DNA of 64,000 nt from Aphodosoma sp051870875 (lineage in GTDB: Bacteria; Bacteroidota; Bacteroidia; Bacteroidales; Paludibacteraceae). Under the pieces are notes generated by a model. The model made no database searches. It saw only the letters and a program-made list of their open reading frames with translations, and was not told where the DNA came from. Shown one piece after another: positions 16,755 through 26,677 of the stretch (positions within the stretch are counted from its first letter, which is position 1; every line of letters starts with the position of its first letter). The stretch covers positions 1 to 64,000 of the forward strand of contig JBJECG010000050.1 in NCBI GenBank assembly GCA_051870875.1. The letters are read 5' to 3'. Made by a program: the position numbers and the translations under genes.

Positions 16755-18273
16755 GCAATAGATCGTTGACTGTTTTTACAGGATTGAATGTGGCCACCGG
16801 AACTTCGACAAACACAGTGATCCAATCACTCATGGCACCATTCCACAAACCAGGCAGCTCCAGCACTCTCATGGATTTACCATTCTTTGATTTTTCCGAG
16901 ATAAAACCAGTCTGACAATCGACATACCTGACCAGATCAAACCTATTGCCCTTGTAGTCGGTGATACCACACACTATATCAACAGGATTGAAGAACTTTG
17001 CATTTTTCATACAAGCCACGGCATCCTTGTCGGATTTGTCTATTTGCGAACTCTCCAGTATTTGGGGCGAAACCGTACCGTTTGCATTGTATGCCAGATA
17101 AGGTCCGCCACCAGGCTCGCCTTCATTCTTTACCATACCGCACACACGCATCGGACGATTGAACAACCGGCGCAAATATTCGATTTTAGCCTGTCTTGTG
17201 CCGAGTTTGTTGCTACCGGGTCTGGTACAAAGTACAGTTTCAGAAAAATGCAACATAGCATCAATGCAATCATCAGACACCTCACCGTCCAAAAGTTGCA
17301 TATAACCGAAAATCCGTTGCTGGTACATCACCAAAATACCGGCTATCAACTCCTTGTATTCCACTGTAATATCTTTCAACCTATCTGGCACCACATTATC
17401 AATGTTCTTGATAAAGACAATATCGGCATCCACGTCATTGAGATTCTCAATCAAAGCCCCATGACCACCGGGACGCAACAATATCGAGCCGTCGGCATTA
17501 CGGACCAATTCTCCATCGGCATCCAATGCCACAGTATCGGTAGATTTTTTCTGTACCGACAACGTAATGTCATAAGAGACACCATACCGTTGCTCGTATT
17601 CACGGCGAATACTGTCTATATAACCACAGAACAACTCTCTATGTTCAGGAGAAACAGTAAAATGTATATGTACATCACGATTGCCGCCAGCTGCATACAT
17701 AGCACCTTCCACCAAATGTTCACTGACAGCTTTCCTGACTTCGTCGCCGTATTTGTGAAATGACAGCAAACCTTTGGGCAAGTGTCCATATGCCAAGTAA
17801 CCCTCATCCAATAGGATTTCCAATACTGACTTATACCCGCCATCTGCAATCAACTGCGGAACTGAAGCACCTCTGACCTTCAAACAACAGGCATTCAATT
17901 CATCGTAGAAGGCAAAACCGGTGATATTATCGAAAAAGTATCTTGTTTCATCATTATCAGGTGTTGAAAACAACGAATTGCGGAATTCATACAAATCCTT
18001 GAACATCCGGCTGGCTGCTCCAGAAGCTGGGACAAACTTCAATATTTTACCACCAGCCCGGTGACTGCTGCCCTGTCCGCGATATTCCTTCCATTTAGAG
18101 ACGGCAGATGCCTTCAAACCGGAATCAATACGAAGTATACCTTTTCCGAGCTGCGCAGCACCATCAAGTTTCAGGTAAGCATAACCGTTTTTCAAGTCAT
18201 TCAATTGGGAAACGGCCGTCCGTTCACTGATACCTACGGATGCAAGTTGCTGAATATCCTTTATACCAAGCAT
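16738..18273 (-). CDS. DUF4301 protein
   Basis: 511 residues, cytosolic, no signal peptide. The FVPASGAASRMFKDL segment near residues 80-95 and the GGHGALIENLND segment near 265-280 resemble the nucleotide-binding motifs of sugar-nucleotidyltransferase-like folds, which suggests an NTP-using enzyme. DUF4301 is a Bacteroidetes family with no established function, so the activity is inference. ATG at 18273, 31 bp behind the secreted unknown; its 3' end overlaps comEC by 17 bp. Confidence 0.85.
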   Translation of the reverse strand: MLGIKDIQQLASVGISERTAVSQLNDLKNGYAYLKLDGAAQLGKGILRIDSGLKASAVSKWKEYRGQGSSHRAGGKILKFVPASGAASRMFKDLYEFRNSLFSTPDNDETRYFFDNITGFAFYDELNACCLKVRGASVPQLIADGGYKSVLEILLDEGYLAYGHLPKGLLSFHKYGDEVRKAVSEHLVEGAMYAAGGNRDVHIHFTVSPEHRELFCGYIDSIRREYEQRYGVSYDITLSVQKKSTDTVALDADGELVRNADGSILLRPGGHGALIENLNDVDADIVFIKNIDNVVPDRLKDITVEYKELIAGILVMYQQRIFGYMQLLDGEVSDDCIDAMLHFSETVLCTRPGSNKLGTRQAKIEYLRRLFNRPMRVCGMVKNEGEPGGGPYLAYNANGTVSPQILESSQIDKSDKDAVACMKNAKFFNPVDIVCGITDYKGNRFDLVRYVDCQTGFISEKSKNGKSMRVLELPGLWNGAMSDWITVFVEVPVATFNPVKTVNDLLREQHR

Positions 18274-18304
18274 ATTGCCAATAATTTATACGATGCAAAG
18301 CCGA

Positions 18305-19195
18305 CTACTCTTCCACACTTTCAACGTCAACAGCAGCATCAATGTCCTTTTTGCTTTCTTTGCCCTTGTTTTTACGGTTGTTGGTTTTTGCCTTAACCTT
18401 CACATTCTCCTGTTCAGACCACAGATCGTTTTTATACACCAAAGCGTCGAATGTCTCATCAGGAGCAAAAATGTCCTTACCGTCGTAAAGTTGTCGGATA
18501 GGAACAAGGTGATTGTACTCGATACGTTTTTTGCGTTTGTTATATTCTATGGATACTTGGGCCAGTTTGTCATACTCAAACAAGACTCGGTATTGTTTCT
18601 TGCGGTTATTTGCCCGTTTGAACATCGAAGCTCCTATTTTGACTGCATTTTTGGAAAAAGCCAACACATCGATTACTTTATGCTGCGTCTCACCGTTGGT
18701 GGTAGGCATCAGTCCGAATACGACATACATCGGTTTTTCCCTATATTCAATTGGAATAATATCATAATACAAAGCACCGTACCATTTGTTTTCAGGTATA
18801 GTTCCAGTTACATTTGGAATATACGAATTGCCTTGTGCCAGAATCTGTATTGTATTGAACTCCCTGTTCTGGAACATGGCAAAGTACTGAATTTTGTTGT
18901 CTGCCAATATTATATTCCACGAATACATGTGTATTTTCTTATCAGATGACATCACACATCCGACATTATCGAGCAAAGGAAAATCGTATTCAAAAGAATC
19001 GACTTCCATCAATATCTCAATCATTTCAACCTCTATGGCATTTGCCATATCATTTTTTGCCGCCAGATCCTCTATTTGTTCTATCTGAGCAAACATTTCC
19101 TTTACTTTCAACTCTCTTTCTTCATACGACTGTGCATACAAAGCGGAAATTGAAGAGAGAACCAGTGCAGCCGATAATAAAATTTTTGCAATCAT
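18305..19195 (-). CDS. Secreted protein of unknown function
   Basis: 296 residues from the ATG at 19195, which begins the signal peptide MIAKILLSAALVLSSISALYAQ; starting at 19237 would put 14 polar residues in front of it. A short helical stretch (EERELKVKEMFAQIEQIEDL) precedes a predicted beta-rich domain with many aromatic residues (WYGALYYDIIPIEYREKPMY). The C-terminus is Lys/Asn-rich, then acidic. I recognise no family. It lies between malQ (42 bp upstream) and DUF4301 (31 bp downstream), probably in the same transcript. Confidence 0.75.
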   Translation of the reverse strand: MIAKILLSAALVLSSISALYAQSYEERELKVKEMFAQIEQIEDLAAKNDMANAIEVEMIEILMEVDSFEYDFPLLDNVGCVMSSDKKIHMYSWNIILADNKIQYFAMFQNREFNTIQILAQGNSYIPNVTGTIPENKWYGALYYDIIPIEYREKPMYVVFGLMPTTNGETQHKVIDVLAFSKNAVKIGASMFKRANNRKKQYRVLFEYDKLAQVSIEYNKRKKRIEYNHLVPIRQLYDGKDIFAPDETFDALVYKNDLWSEQENVKVKAKTNNRKNKGKESKKDIDAAVDVESVEE

Positions 19196-19237
19196 AATTT
19201 TTACTGTATTACAATTAGAAATAACGTGGATTGTCAA

Positions 19238-21796
19238 TTAGTCATTCAAATTAATGTGCATACGCCAGCACCATATATGCTCTGGTTCCGACGGGTCGTT
19301 GATACGTTCTTCATCCGGAAAGGGATAACGATTTTTTTCATCGCAGGCCATATAATCCTGCCAAGGCAGAATAGCCCACATACTATTGCCGGAGAAATGA
19401 CGGTCAACTATTTTTCTGGCCAGCGCAGGCGTCAAGGCTTGAGGGGCAGTTCCACTTTCGCCCAATACATAGGTGTAGTACCATTGGGTATTGTCACGGT
19501 TTTCCTCCCACCACGAACGCAATGTGCTTGTGTCATGTGTTCCTGTAGAACAAACTGAAAGATACGGTACGTCTGACAAATCGGTATACCGTTGTGACGT
19601 ATTTTTCGGCATACGCTCCACTTCAAGACTCAATATCTGCAAGTCAGCCATGACCTGTGGCACACATGCCGGTACCATACCCAAATCTTCCCCACAAACC
19701 ATCATATCGGTTTCGCCAAGCAGCACAGGGAGCTTGCGCAAAGCTTCCGCCCTCCACAACTTTATGTGGCGATAATGGAAATAGTCATCATGAATACGAC
19801 TGATGCACCACTGCTCATGGCCAGACAACCGACTGAAACTGTAGGACTGCGACACGTTTATGCGCGGATGGTAAAACCCCGGCTGCTGCTGATCTTCCAG
19901 AAACACAACCTCACAATACAAACCCATCAGTTTGTCATAAATTTCATTTTCTCCAGCCCCAAAAACGCCATCCGCAAAATAACATGTTATTTTGCGCTGG
20001 TTATCAAATTCAGACTTGAATCCATACCTGCCGTCTGACAAGCGATTCATGAATCGTGCTGCGACCATATCTGCTTTGTCAGCAAACAAGAACTCCAAAC
20101 GCTCTCTTGTTATATAAGGTCTGGACAAACGTTCCTTATCAAATGCAAAACCATAGTTCTCTATTTCACCGACAGACAAAGGCATGGCCGGATTGAAATG
20201 GCCCAACACCCCCCATATACTATCCATAGGTATTTCCCATATTCTGAAAAAGCCTAAAATATGATCGATACGGAAAGCATCAAAATATTTGTCCAGAACA
20301 TGCAACCGCGATTTCCACCACCGGTATCGAGTACGTTCCATTTCCCGCCAATTGTATGTAGGAAAGCCCCAATTCTGCCCTCTTACAGAAAAATCATCAG
20401 GAGGCGCACCCGCCTGGCTATCAAGGTTGAACAAAGACGGATTGACCCACGCATCAACGCTCCGAGGACTGATGCCGATAGGCAAATCTCCTTTGACAAC
20501 CAGTCCTTTCGCGTGTACATAACCGATGGCATCAAGCAATTGTACGCTTAACTGATACTGAACATAACAATAAAAGTCAATCTCTTCAGGATATGCCGCA
20601 CAAAGTCTGCCAACCAACTTTTTATCGTACACGGCATACTCCCCCCATTTGGAAAAATCATCAGTACCAAACATCTTGCGCAAGCAACAGAATGCCGCAT
20701 AGTCTTTAAGCCAATGTTTGTTGTCCCTCAGATATGCCTTATAAGCGGTATCAATAACTATATTACCATATTCCTGTTCAAAAAACTCCCTGGCATATGA
20801 CAACTTCAAGGCATTGACCTCTTTATAATCAATTTTTGCAAGCCCGTCAAGACGCCTGGCTTCAGCCATATACCTTTGCATTGACTTTCCATCATTGAGT
20901 TTGCCCAATTTCAGGACATCGAGGTACATAGGATGCAAAGCATATACCGAGTTTGCCTTATACGGATAAGAGTCAATATCCGTACCTGATGCAGTTGTAT
21001 CATTGACCGGCAATATCTGTATGAGGCGGAAATTACGGGCTGCCGCCCAATCTGCCAAATATTTCAGGTCAGAAAATTGCCCTACTCCCCAATCACGGTC
21101 ACTGCGTAGGGAAAACACAGGAATGGCAATGCCTGTGCCATGCCAGTCATAATCTATGCGGATGGTTGAAGATATTACCTTGTTGCCACTCATCACGGGC
21201 ATCCGTCTGTTGTTTCCTGTTTCCCATTTCACCAATCCGCCGGAAAACCTGTCATACACGACAAACTTGTATTCGACATGAGTAAGGTATGTATCGCCCG
21301 GCAATTTTACAAACCATCGGCCCTGTCCGGAGGCCTGCATTTCAACTCCGGCCTTGGGATCCCAATACCCGAGCATCGGGTGATCTCCTACCATACGTAT
21401 TCCCTGCCATGATTCCACACCGGGCGCATAAAGCATATACAAAATATCCTTATCCTTGAGTTCGGGCAACGGAAATACAACCTGCTGACGCATGATACAT
21501 CCGGTAAAAACCTTCGTAGCGAACAGGGATGCAAGACTTCTGAAACTGAAAGTATCTTCTATCACCCAGTCACCTGCCAATGCCGGCAAATACCTGTATC
21601 CTGTGGAATCGACAGTATATGACCCGTCAATGTCGCGCAGAATATACCGGTAACGGGTATTTTTCCTCACACTTCTATCAAGACAAAAACACCACCCTGC
21701 TCCATGCTCATAAGTCATAGGATAGCATGTCTGCCCTATACGGACAAACATATCCTGCCCAAAACAGGTATTGATATTGAGAACGAACTTAATCAT
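19238..21796 (-). CDS. malQ: 4-alpha-glucanotransferase (GH77) with starch-binding modules
   Basis: 852 residues, the long DPE2-like architecture. About 260 N-terminal residues contain two CBM20-like beta-sandwich modules (RYRYILRDIDGSY; ESWQGIRMVGDHPMLGYWD). The GH77 barrel follows, with nucleophile D511 in FRIDHILGFF, an acid/base Glu in MVCGEDLGMVP and a third carboxylate in STGTHDTSTLR. It disproportionates malto-oligosaccharides during glycogen or starch breakdown in the cytosol. The start is 18 bp behind the nrdJ stop, so the two are probably co-transcribed despite unrelated roles. Confidence 0.95.
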   Translation of the reverse strand: MIKFVLNINTCFGQDMFVRIGQTCYPMTYEHGAGWCFCLDRSVRKNTRYRYILRDIDGSYTVDSTGYRYLPALAGDWVIEDTFSFRSLASLFATKVFTGCIMRQQVVFPLPELKDKDILYMLYAPGVESWQGIRMVGDHPMLGYWDPKAGVEMQASGQGRWFVKLPGDTYLTHVEYKFVVYDRFSGGLVKWETGNNRRMPVMSGNKVISSTIRIDYDWHGTGIAIPVFSLRSDRDWGVGQFSDLKYLADWAAARNFRLIQILPVNDTTASGTDIDSYPYKANSVYALHPMYLDVLKLGKLNDGKSMQRYMAEARRLDGLAKIDYKEVNALKLSYAREFFEQEYGNIVIDTAYKAYLRDNKHWLKDYAAFCCLRKMFGTDDFSKWGEYAVYDKKLVGRLCAAYPEEIDFYCYVQYQLSVQLLDAIGYVHAKGLVVKGDLPIGISPRSVDAWVNPSLFNLDSQAGAPPDDFSVRGQNWGFPTYNWREMERTRYRWWKSRLHVLDKYFDAFRIDHILGFFRIWEIPMDSIWGVLGHFNPAMPLSVGEIENYGFAFDKERLSRPYITRERLEFLFADKADMVAARFMNRLSDGRYGFKSEFDNQRKITCYFADGVFGAGENEIYDKLMGLYCEVVFLEDQQQPGFYHPRINVSQSYSFSRLSGHEQWCISRIHDDYFHYRHIKLWRAEALRKLPVLLGETDMMVCGEDLGMVPACVPQVMADLQILSLEVERMPKNTSQRYTDLSDVPYLSVCSTGTHDTSTLRSWWEENRDNTQWYYTYVLGESGTAPQALTPALARKIVDRHFSGNSMWAILPWQDYMACDEKNRYPFPDEERINDPSEPEHIWCWRMHINLND

Positions 21797-21814
21797 ACGC
21801 AGGTTTACACCGCA

Positions 21815-24364
21815 TTATCCGCCGCATTTGGAATATCCGCAGTTACTGCACACCAGACATCCTTCTTTCATGACAATTGTATGCTGGTGACATTCGGGAC
21901 ATTCCATTGACGCGATTTCGGTGCCGTCAGGTATATACCGCTTCAATGCACGCTCTACACCCGCTTTCCAGGTGTTGATGGATTCACTGTCGAGCTGCAG
22001 ACCTGCCACAAGCTTTATAACCTGGTCAATAGGCATACCGTAGCGCAATACGCCAGAAATGAGTTTTGCATAGTTCCAATATTCCTTGTCGAACTTGTGG
22101 GAAAGCCCTTCAATGGTAGTTTTGTACCCACGTGTATTCTTATACTGAAAATCGTACCGGCGGTTGCCGTTTTCGTCTTCAGTCTTTATAATCTTACCCC
22201 TTGTAACAGATTTAGGCAACAACAATCCCTCCTCATCATCGGCAAGACCGGTAAATATTTCATAGGGACGCCCTTCTTTCAGACCGACAAAAGCTATCCA
22301 CTTGTCCTTTTTATTCTGAAAACGGACAACGTCACATTCCAATTCCTTCGGACGCTGATGATCCGAGACATTATAACAAACGCAACGTTTGTCATCTTTC
22401 TTTTCATCATCTTTCTTCTTGTCGGATACAGATACCAATACACCGGAACGTGACCCTTCACGGTAGATTGTACAACCTTTACAACCAGATTTCCATGCTT
22501 CAAGATAAAGTTGCGAAACCAATTCTTCTGTAGCCGTAGACGGCAAATTGATAGTCACGCTTATGCTGTGATCCACCCATTTCTGGATTCGCCCCTGCAT
22601 CTTCACTTTCATCAGCCAATCAATATCATTTGATGTGGCCTTGTAATAAGGGGATTCCGAAACAATCCGGTCGAGCTCCTCCTGCGAATAGCGGACTGTG
22701 GTGTCATATCCGTTGATTCGCATCCAATCGGCAAACTTGTGATGAAACACTATATACTCTTCAAATGAATCGCCATCAGGATCGACATAATCGACGTGGA
22801 TGTTGGTATCATTGGGATTGACCTTGCGACGACGTTTGTAAACAGGCATAAATGCGGGTTCAATGCCAGAGGTGGTTTGTGTCATGATACTTGTAGTGCC
22901 TGTAGGGGCTATTGTAAGACAGGCTATATTGCGTCTGCCGTATTTCACCATCTCTTCGTACAATTCACCATCAATATCTTTCAGCCGGATGATAAAAGGA
23001 TTGTCTTTCTCCCGGTCGGGGTCGAAAATGGAGAACGCACCGCGTTCCTTTGCCATGACAACACTCGAACGGTAGGCCTCAACCGCAATCGTACGGTGTA
23101 CCTCTTCAGAAAAAGCCGTGGCCTCTTCCGTACCATATCGCAGCCCCATCGCAGCCAGCATATCGCCCTCAGCTGTAACGCCGACACCGGTACGACGCCC
23201 CTGGAGGGTCTTGTTTCTGATTTTTGTCCACAAATCAAGTTCGGTACTTTTAACGCTGGCACTTTCAGGATCAGATTTTATCTTCTCTATGATTTTTTCT
23301 ATCTTTTCTATTTCGAGATCAATAATATCATCCATTATACGTTGAGCCAGACCCACATGCTTACGGAACAGCCCATAGTCAAAGACAGCCCTGTCGGTAA
23401 ATGGATTTACGACATAAGAATAGAGGTTGACAGCCAGCAAGCGGCAGCTGTCGTAAGGACAAAGCGGAATTTCTCCGCAAGGATTCGTAGATACGGTCCG
23501 ATAACCCAAATCGGCATAACAATCCGGCACCGACTCCCTTATGATGGTATCCCAGAACAATACGCCTGGTTCGGCACTACTCCATGCATTGTGAATAATC
23601 TTTTTCCACAATTCCCTGGCACGAATCTGATGTTGATGAGAGGGATGCAAAGAATATACCGGATATTGCTGTGTGTACGGCTCATCGGCTTCGACAGCTT
23701 TCATGAAATCATCATCTATTTTAACCGACACATTTGCACCGGTTATCTTTCCGGACTCCATTTTGGCATCGATAAACTTTTCAGAATCGGGGTGTTTGAT
23801 AGATACGGACAACATAAGGGCACCACGACGACCGCCTTGCGCCACTTCCCGTGTTGAATTTGAGTACCGTTCCATAAACGGTACAATACCCGTTGAAGTG
23901 AGAGCTGAATTTTTTACAGGCGAACCTGCCGGGCGTATATGAGTCAAATCGTGACCTACCCCACCACGACGTTTCATCAACTGTACCTGTTCTTCATCTA
24001 TCTTGAAAATGCCGCCATAAGAATCGGCTTCACCATCGATACCGATTACAAAACAGTTTGAAAGCGACGACACCTGGAAATCATTGCCGATACCGGTCAT
24101 CGGGCTACCCTGCGGCACGATATACTTGAAGTGATCGAACAGGGCAAACAATTCGTTTTCAGAAAGGGGATTCTTGTACTTTGCCTCTATACGGGCAATC
24201 TCACGGGCCAAACGGCGGTGCATGTCGGCAGGAGTTCGCTCATACAGGTTGCCATCAGAATCCTTCAACGCATACTTGTTGATCCAAACCTGAGCTGCAA
24301 GCTCGTCACCACCGAAATAATCTATGGTTGCCTGCTTTGCCTCCACTTCATTTACTTTTTGCAT
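21815..24364 (-). CDS. nrdJ: Adenosylcobalamin-dependent ribonucleotide reductase (class II)
   Basis: 849 residues from the ATG at 24364 (MQKVNEVEAKQ); an earlier start at 24430 adds 22 residues unlike the family. Active-site features are visible: SSLSNCFVIG with one redox Cys, NPCGEIPLCPYDSC with the thiyl-radical Cys and neighbouring Glu, and APTGTTSIMTQTTSGIEP. The C-terminus is a Cys-rich zinc-ribbon-like tail (ECPECHQH and CLVCSNCGYSKCGG), which also carries the tail cysteines that re-reduce the active site. It makes deoxyribonucleotides with or without oxygen but needs B12. A -7 box lies about 80 nt upstream. Confidence 0.95.
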   Translation of the reverse strand: MQKVNEVEAKQATIDYFGGDELAAQVWINKYALKDSDGNLYERTPADMHRRLAREIARIEAKYKNPLSENELFALFDHFKYIVPQGSPMTGIGNDFQVSSLSNCFVIGIDGEADSYGGIFKIDEEQVQLMKRRGGVGHDLTHIRPAGSPVKNSALTSTGIVPFMERYSNSTREVAQGGRRGALMLSVSIKHPDSEKFIDAKMESGKITGANVSVKIDDDFMKAVEADEPYTQQYPVYSLHPSHQHQIRARELWKKIIHNAWSSAEPGVLFWDTIIRESVPDCYADLGYRTVSTNPCGEIPLCPYDSCRLLAVNLYSYVVNPFTDRAVFDYGLFRKHVGLAQRIMDDIIDLEIEKIEKIIEKIKSDPESASVKSTELDLWTKIRNKTLQGRRTGVGVTAEGDMLAAMGLRYGTEEATAFSEEVHRTIAVEAYRSSVVMAKERGAFSIFDPDREKDNPFIIRLKDIDGELYEEMVKYGRRNIACLTIAPTGTTSIMTQTTSGIEPAFMPVYKRRRKVNPNDTNIHVDYVDPDGDSFEEYIVFHHKFADWMRINGYDTTVRYSQEELDRIVSESPYYKATSNDIDWLMKVKMQGRIQKWVDHSISVTINLPSTATEELVSQLYLEAWKSGCKGCTIYREGSRSGVLVSVSDKKKDDEKKDDKRCVCYNVSDHQRPKELECDVVRFQNKKDKWIAFVGLKEGRPYEIFTGLADDEEGLLLPKSVTRGKIIKTEDENGNRRYDFQYKNTRGYKTTIEGLSHKFDKEYWNYAKLISGVLRYGMPIDQVIKLVAGLQLDSESINTWKAGVERALKRYIPDGTEIASMECPECHQHTIVMKEGCLVCSNCGYSKCGG

Positions 24365-24444
24365 TTCCACAGTTGTATATTTTTGATTCTCCAAAAATGG
24401 AAAAGTTGTCCAAAACAGGAAACTTACCACCGGATTGATGAGCG

Positions 24445-24452
24445 CAAATTTA
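24445..24452 (-). promoter_or_regulatory. -7 box for nrdJ (TAAATTTG)
   Basis: Minus-strand TAAATTTG within TACGTAAATTTGCG (24443-24456), about 80 nt before the nrdJ ATG, with an A-run upstream. The same 14-nt core occurs before the ferredoxin oxidoreductase operon at 30941-30954. Confidence 0.6.
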
Positions 24453-24514
24453 CGTACTTTTTTTCATAATGACACAACAATTTGCCGACATTTTTTGCCT
24501 TTTCCCCTAACTTA

Positions 24515-24599
24515 GGCTATATCACTCATTATACATGATATAGCCCAGAATACAAAACTAAAGCCGATCCGAACCATAGTTAACGGTTCAGACCGGATC
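24515..24599 (-). terminator. Two stem-loops between yitT-like gene and nrdJ
   Basis: Reading in the minus direction after the YitT-family stop, an imperfect stem (24566-24599, GATCCG and AACC pairing across TAGTTAAC with a bulge) is followed by a perfect 10-bp stem with arms at 24536-24545 and 24515-24524 (GGCTATATCA). They probably end or attenuate the upstream transcript. Neither has a long U-run, and nothing else is seen in this 282-bp gap except the nrdJ promoter. Confidence 0.4.
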
Positions 24600-24646
24600 C
24601 AATATCTGCAAACGCTGCGGAAAGACGGCGGAAACAAACCGCCACA

Positions 24647-25600
24647 TCAGTCCTTATCATCGATAGCCTTAAATCCAGAGCCGAGTATTTCATTGGCGTT
24701 CAATACAGTAACAAACGCATTCGGATCTATCTCCTTTACAAATTCACGCAAAACAATCAATTGTTTGTTGCCGATAACAGTATAGATAATCTGACGTTCA
24801 ACGCCACTGTAAATACCTGTACCTTTTATGAAATTACCACTTCTGTGCAATGTATGGATTATCTGTCCGGCTATCAGATCCGGCTTGTCGGTAATGATCA
24901 ACACAGCCTTGTTGAACTGCAAACCCTGCATGAATACGTCCACCATTTTTCCATAGACAATCACAGTAAAAAGAGAATACATAGGTACACGTAGTTCTCC
25001 AAAAGCGATAAATCCGAACAATACAATAACAGAGTCAATGATTATAATGGAATAACCGACCGGAATATGTACAAAGCGGGACATGACTTTTGCCAACACA
25101 TCGGTACCTGCACTTGTACCCTTTGCTTTAAGAATGACAGACACACCGAATGCAAATATCCCAGAACCGAAAACACAAGAAAGCAGCAAGTCTTCCCCGC
25201 CCTCTACCAGCGCATATACACCAGTCCGAGACTGCAGATAACCCAACATGTCGGTAAACAAAGCCGTAGAAACAAATGTAACGATCGTACGCATCATGTA
25301 TCCCTTGCCAAACATTCTGGTGGCAATGACAATCAGCGGGATATTGAAGCACATGGATGTCAGACCCATCGGAATACCTTCCGACAATCCGAACCAGTCC
25401 ACTGATTTATAATGCAATACAATGGAGATGCCATATACCCCACCGGGAATAATCTTGTGTGGCGAAAAAAAATAGACATAGGCAACTGCAACCACCAACG
25501 AACCGAGAATAATCTGCGCATAGTCCTTGGCCACTTTTGCCGGAGCAAAATCACCACCTGCAACAAACTTGTACAATCTGCCTCTTTGTGCCGTTTCCAT
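24647..25600 (-). CDS. YitT family membrane protein
   Basis: 317 residues from the ATG at 25600 (METAQRGRLYKF). Five or six transmembrane helices in the first ~210 residues, with the family's SPHKIIPGGVYGISIVLHY and GTSAGTDVLAKVMSRF segments, then a cytosolic DUF2179 domain (KPDLIAGQIIHTLHRSGNFI). DUF2179 is thought to bind small ligands; the transported substrate of YitT proteins is unknown. It appears monocistronic between Ogt and nrdJ. Confidence 0.9.
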   Translation of the reverse strand: METAQRGRLYKFVAGGDFAPAKVAKDYAQIILGSLVVAVAYVYFFSPHKIIPGGVYGISIVLHYKSVDWFGLSEGIPMGLTSMCFNIPLIVIATRMFGKGYMMRTIVTFVSTALFTDMLGYLQSRTGVYALVEGGEDLLLSCVFGSGIFAFGVSVILKAKGTSAGTDVLAKVMSRFVHIPVGYSIIIIDSVIVLFGFIAFGELRVPMYSLFTVIVYGKMVDVFMQGLQFNKAVLIITDKPDLIAGQIIHTLHRSGNFIKGTGIYSGVERQIIYTVIGNKQLIVLREFVKEIDPNAFVTVLNANEILGSGFKAIDDKD

Positions 25601-25771
25601 AAAAAATACAATGTCAAACGAATTATACAACAGCAAACAAACCTGAATTCCGGAACGAGGTTATCAACCGGATGATTCAACAAATACCAAAATTCAAGAT
25701 ATCCGGTGCGAAAGTACAATATATTTCTGACACATACAACAAATATACGGGACACTTCCTGAACTTTCCGA

Positions 25772-26296
25772 TTACCGAAACTCTATCGGGGATACGTTTT
25801 CCAGCTGCAAAAGCATCCGTTTGACTTCCAAACCGCCTCCATAACCGGTCAAAGAACGGTCGGCACCTATAACACGATGACATGGTATGAAAACCGATAT
25901 AGAATTGGCTCCGTTGGCATTGGCTACCGCCCGGACTGACTTAGGCCGACCTATCCGCCGGGCCACTTCACCGTATGAAACAGTTACGCCGAATGGTATT
26001 TCCTGCAATTCACGCCACACAAGATTCTGAAAATCCGAACCGACAAGCAGCAGCGGCACATTGAATGACCTACGCTCTTTTGCGAAAAATTCATTGAGCT
26101 GTTTTTCAGCCTCTTCAATTATATCGGATGAGCCATCTTCAAATCTGGCCTGCAGCATTTTCTCCAACCTCCGGTACACGCGGTTACGGTTCTTATCCAC
26201 CTGCCAATCACACAAACATAGCCTGTCGCCAAATGATCCAAGCAACAATACACCACACGGCGATTCGTACCGTTTAATCCTGACAATATTTTTCAT
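25772..26296 (-). CDS. ogt: Methylated-DNA--protein-cysteine methyltransferase
   Basis: 174 residues from the ATG at 26296 (MKNIVRIKRYESPCG); an in-frame ATG at 26317 would add 7 residues and cannot be excluded. The ATase core is complete: helix-turn-helix VSYGEVARRIGRP, SVRAVANANGANSI, and the alkyl-acceptor cysteine in FIPCHRVIG followed by LTGYGGGLEVKRMLLQLE. It repairs O6-methylguanine by irreversible transfer of the alkyl group to its own cysteine. It stands alone and runs divergent from the methyltransferase gene at 26678. Confidence 0.94.
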   Translation of the reverse strand: MKNIVRIKRYESPCGVLLLGSFGDRLCLCDWQVDKNRNRVYRRLEKMLQARFEDGSSDIIEEAEKQLNEFFAKERRSFNVPLLLVGSDFQNLVWRELQEIPFGVTVSYGEVARRIGRPKSVRAVANANGANSISVFIPCHRVIGADRSLTGYGGGLEVKRMLLQLENVSPIEFR

Positions 26297-26317
26297 AAAA
26301 ATTCTTTTGTTTTCCAT

Positions 26318-26677
26318 AATATTCCTGGAATCTACGGAATATCGCAATTACATTTACTATGTCAGTATCAAAAAATAATCTTCAATTTTGAAACACTAAC
26401 CTCAAACGTAACAACTTCCACGTCCCCTCCCCCCAAAAAAAATAGACAAAAAGGCGTCCAAAAAACCGTTTGACACAATAAATTGCAAACATCATCTACA
26501 CAGCCATTTTTAATATCCAAAAATCACTATCTTTGCATAGCGGTGTTGTTACGCATCATATAAGATGAGTTTTGGAACCGGCAAAAGCGGAAAATACGTT
26601 GTTCATGTGCCATTGCACTCATTGATACATGCAGAAAAACAGACACCTACTTATGACAAAAAACGAGTACCATCCAT
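26318..26677. other. Intergenic region between divergent genes
   Basis: 360 bp separating ogt (minus) from the THUMP-like methyltransferase (plus). It holds the plus-strand TATCTTTG box at 26528-26535 and a homopolymer-rich stretch near 26425-26445 (C-run then A-run). I see no coding frame, tRNA or strong hairpin. Confidence 0.6.
26528..26535 (+). promoter_or_regulatory. Probable -7 box (TATCTTTG)
   Basis: TATCTTTG followed by CATAG, about 142 bp before the ATG at 26678. A T-rich stretch upstream replaces a clear TTTG -33 element. The leader would be long, about 135 nt. Confidence 0.5.

Noticed and set aside
22796..23857. Plus-strand open frame of 353 codons inside nrdJ
   Set aside because: Antisense to the conserved catalytic core of the reductase; composition is typical of an antisense shadow.
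25411..25771. Possible TACTTTCG promoter box upstream of the YitT-family gene
   Set aside because: It deviates from TAnnTTTG in the conserved G position and has no supporting -33 element.
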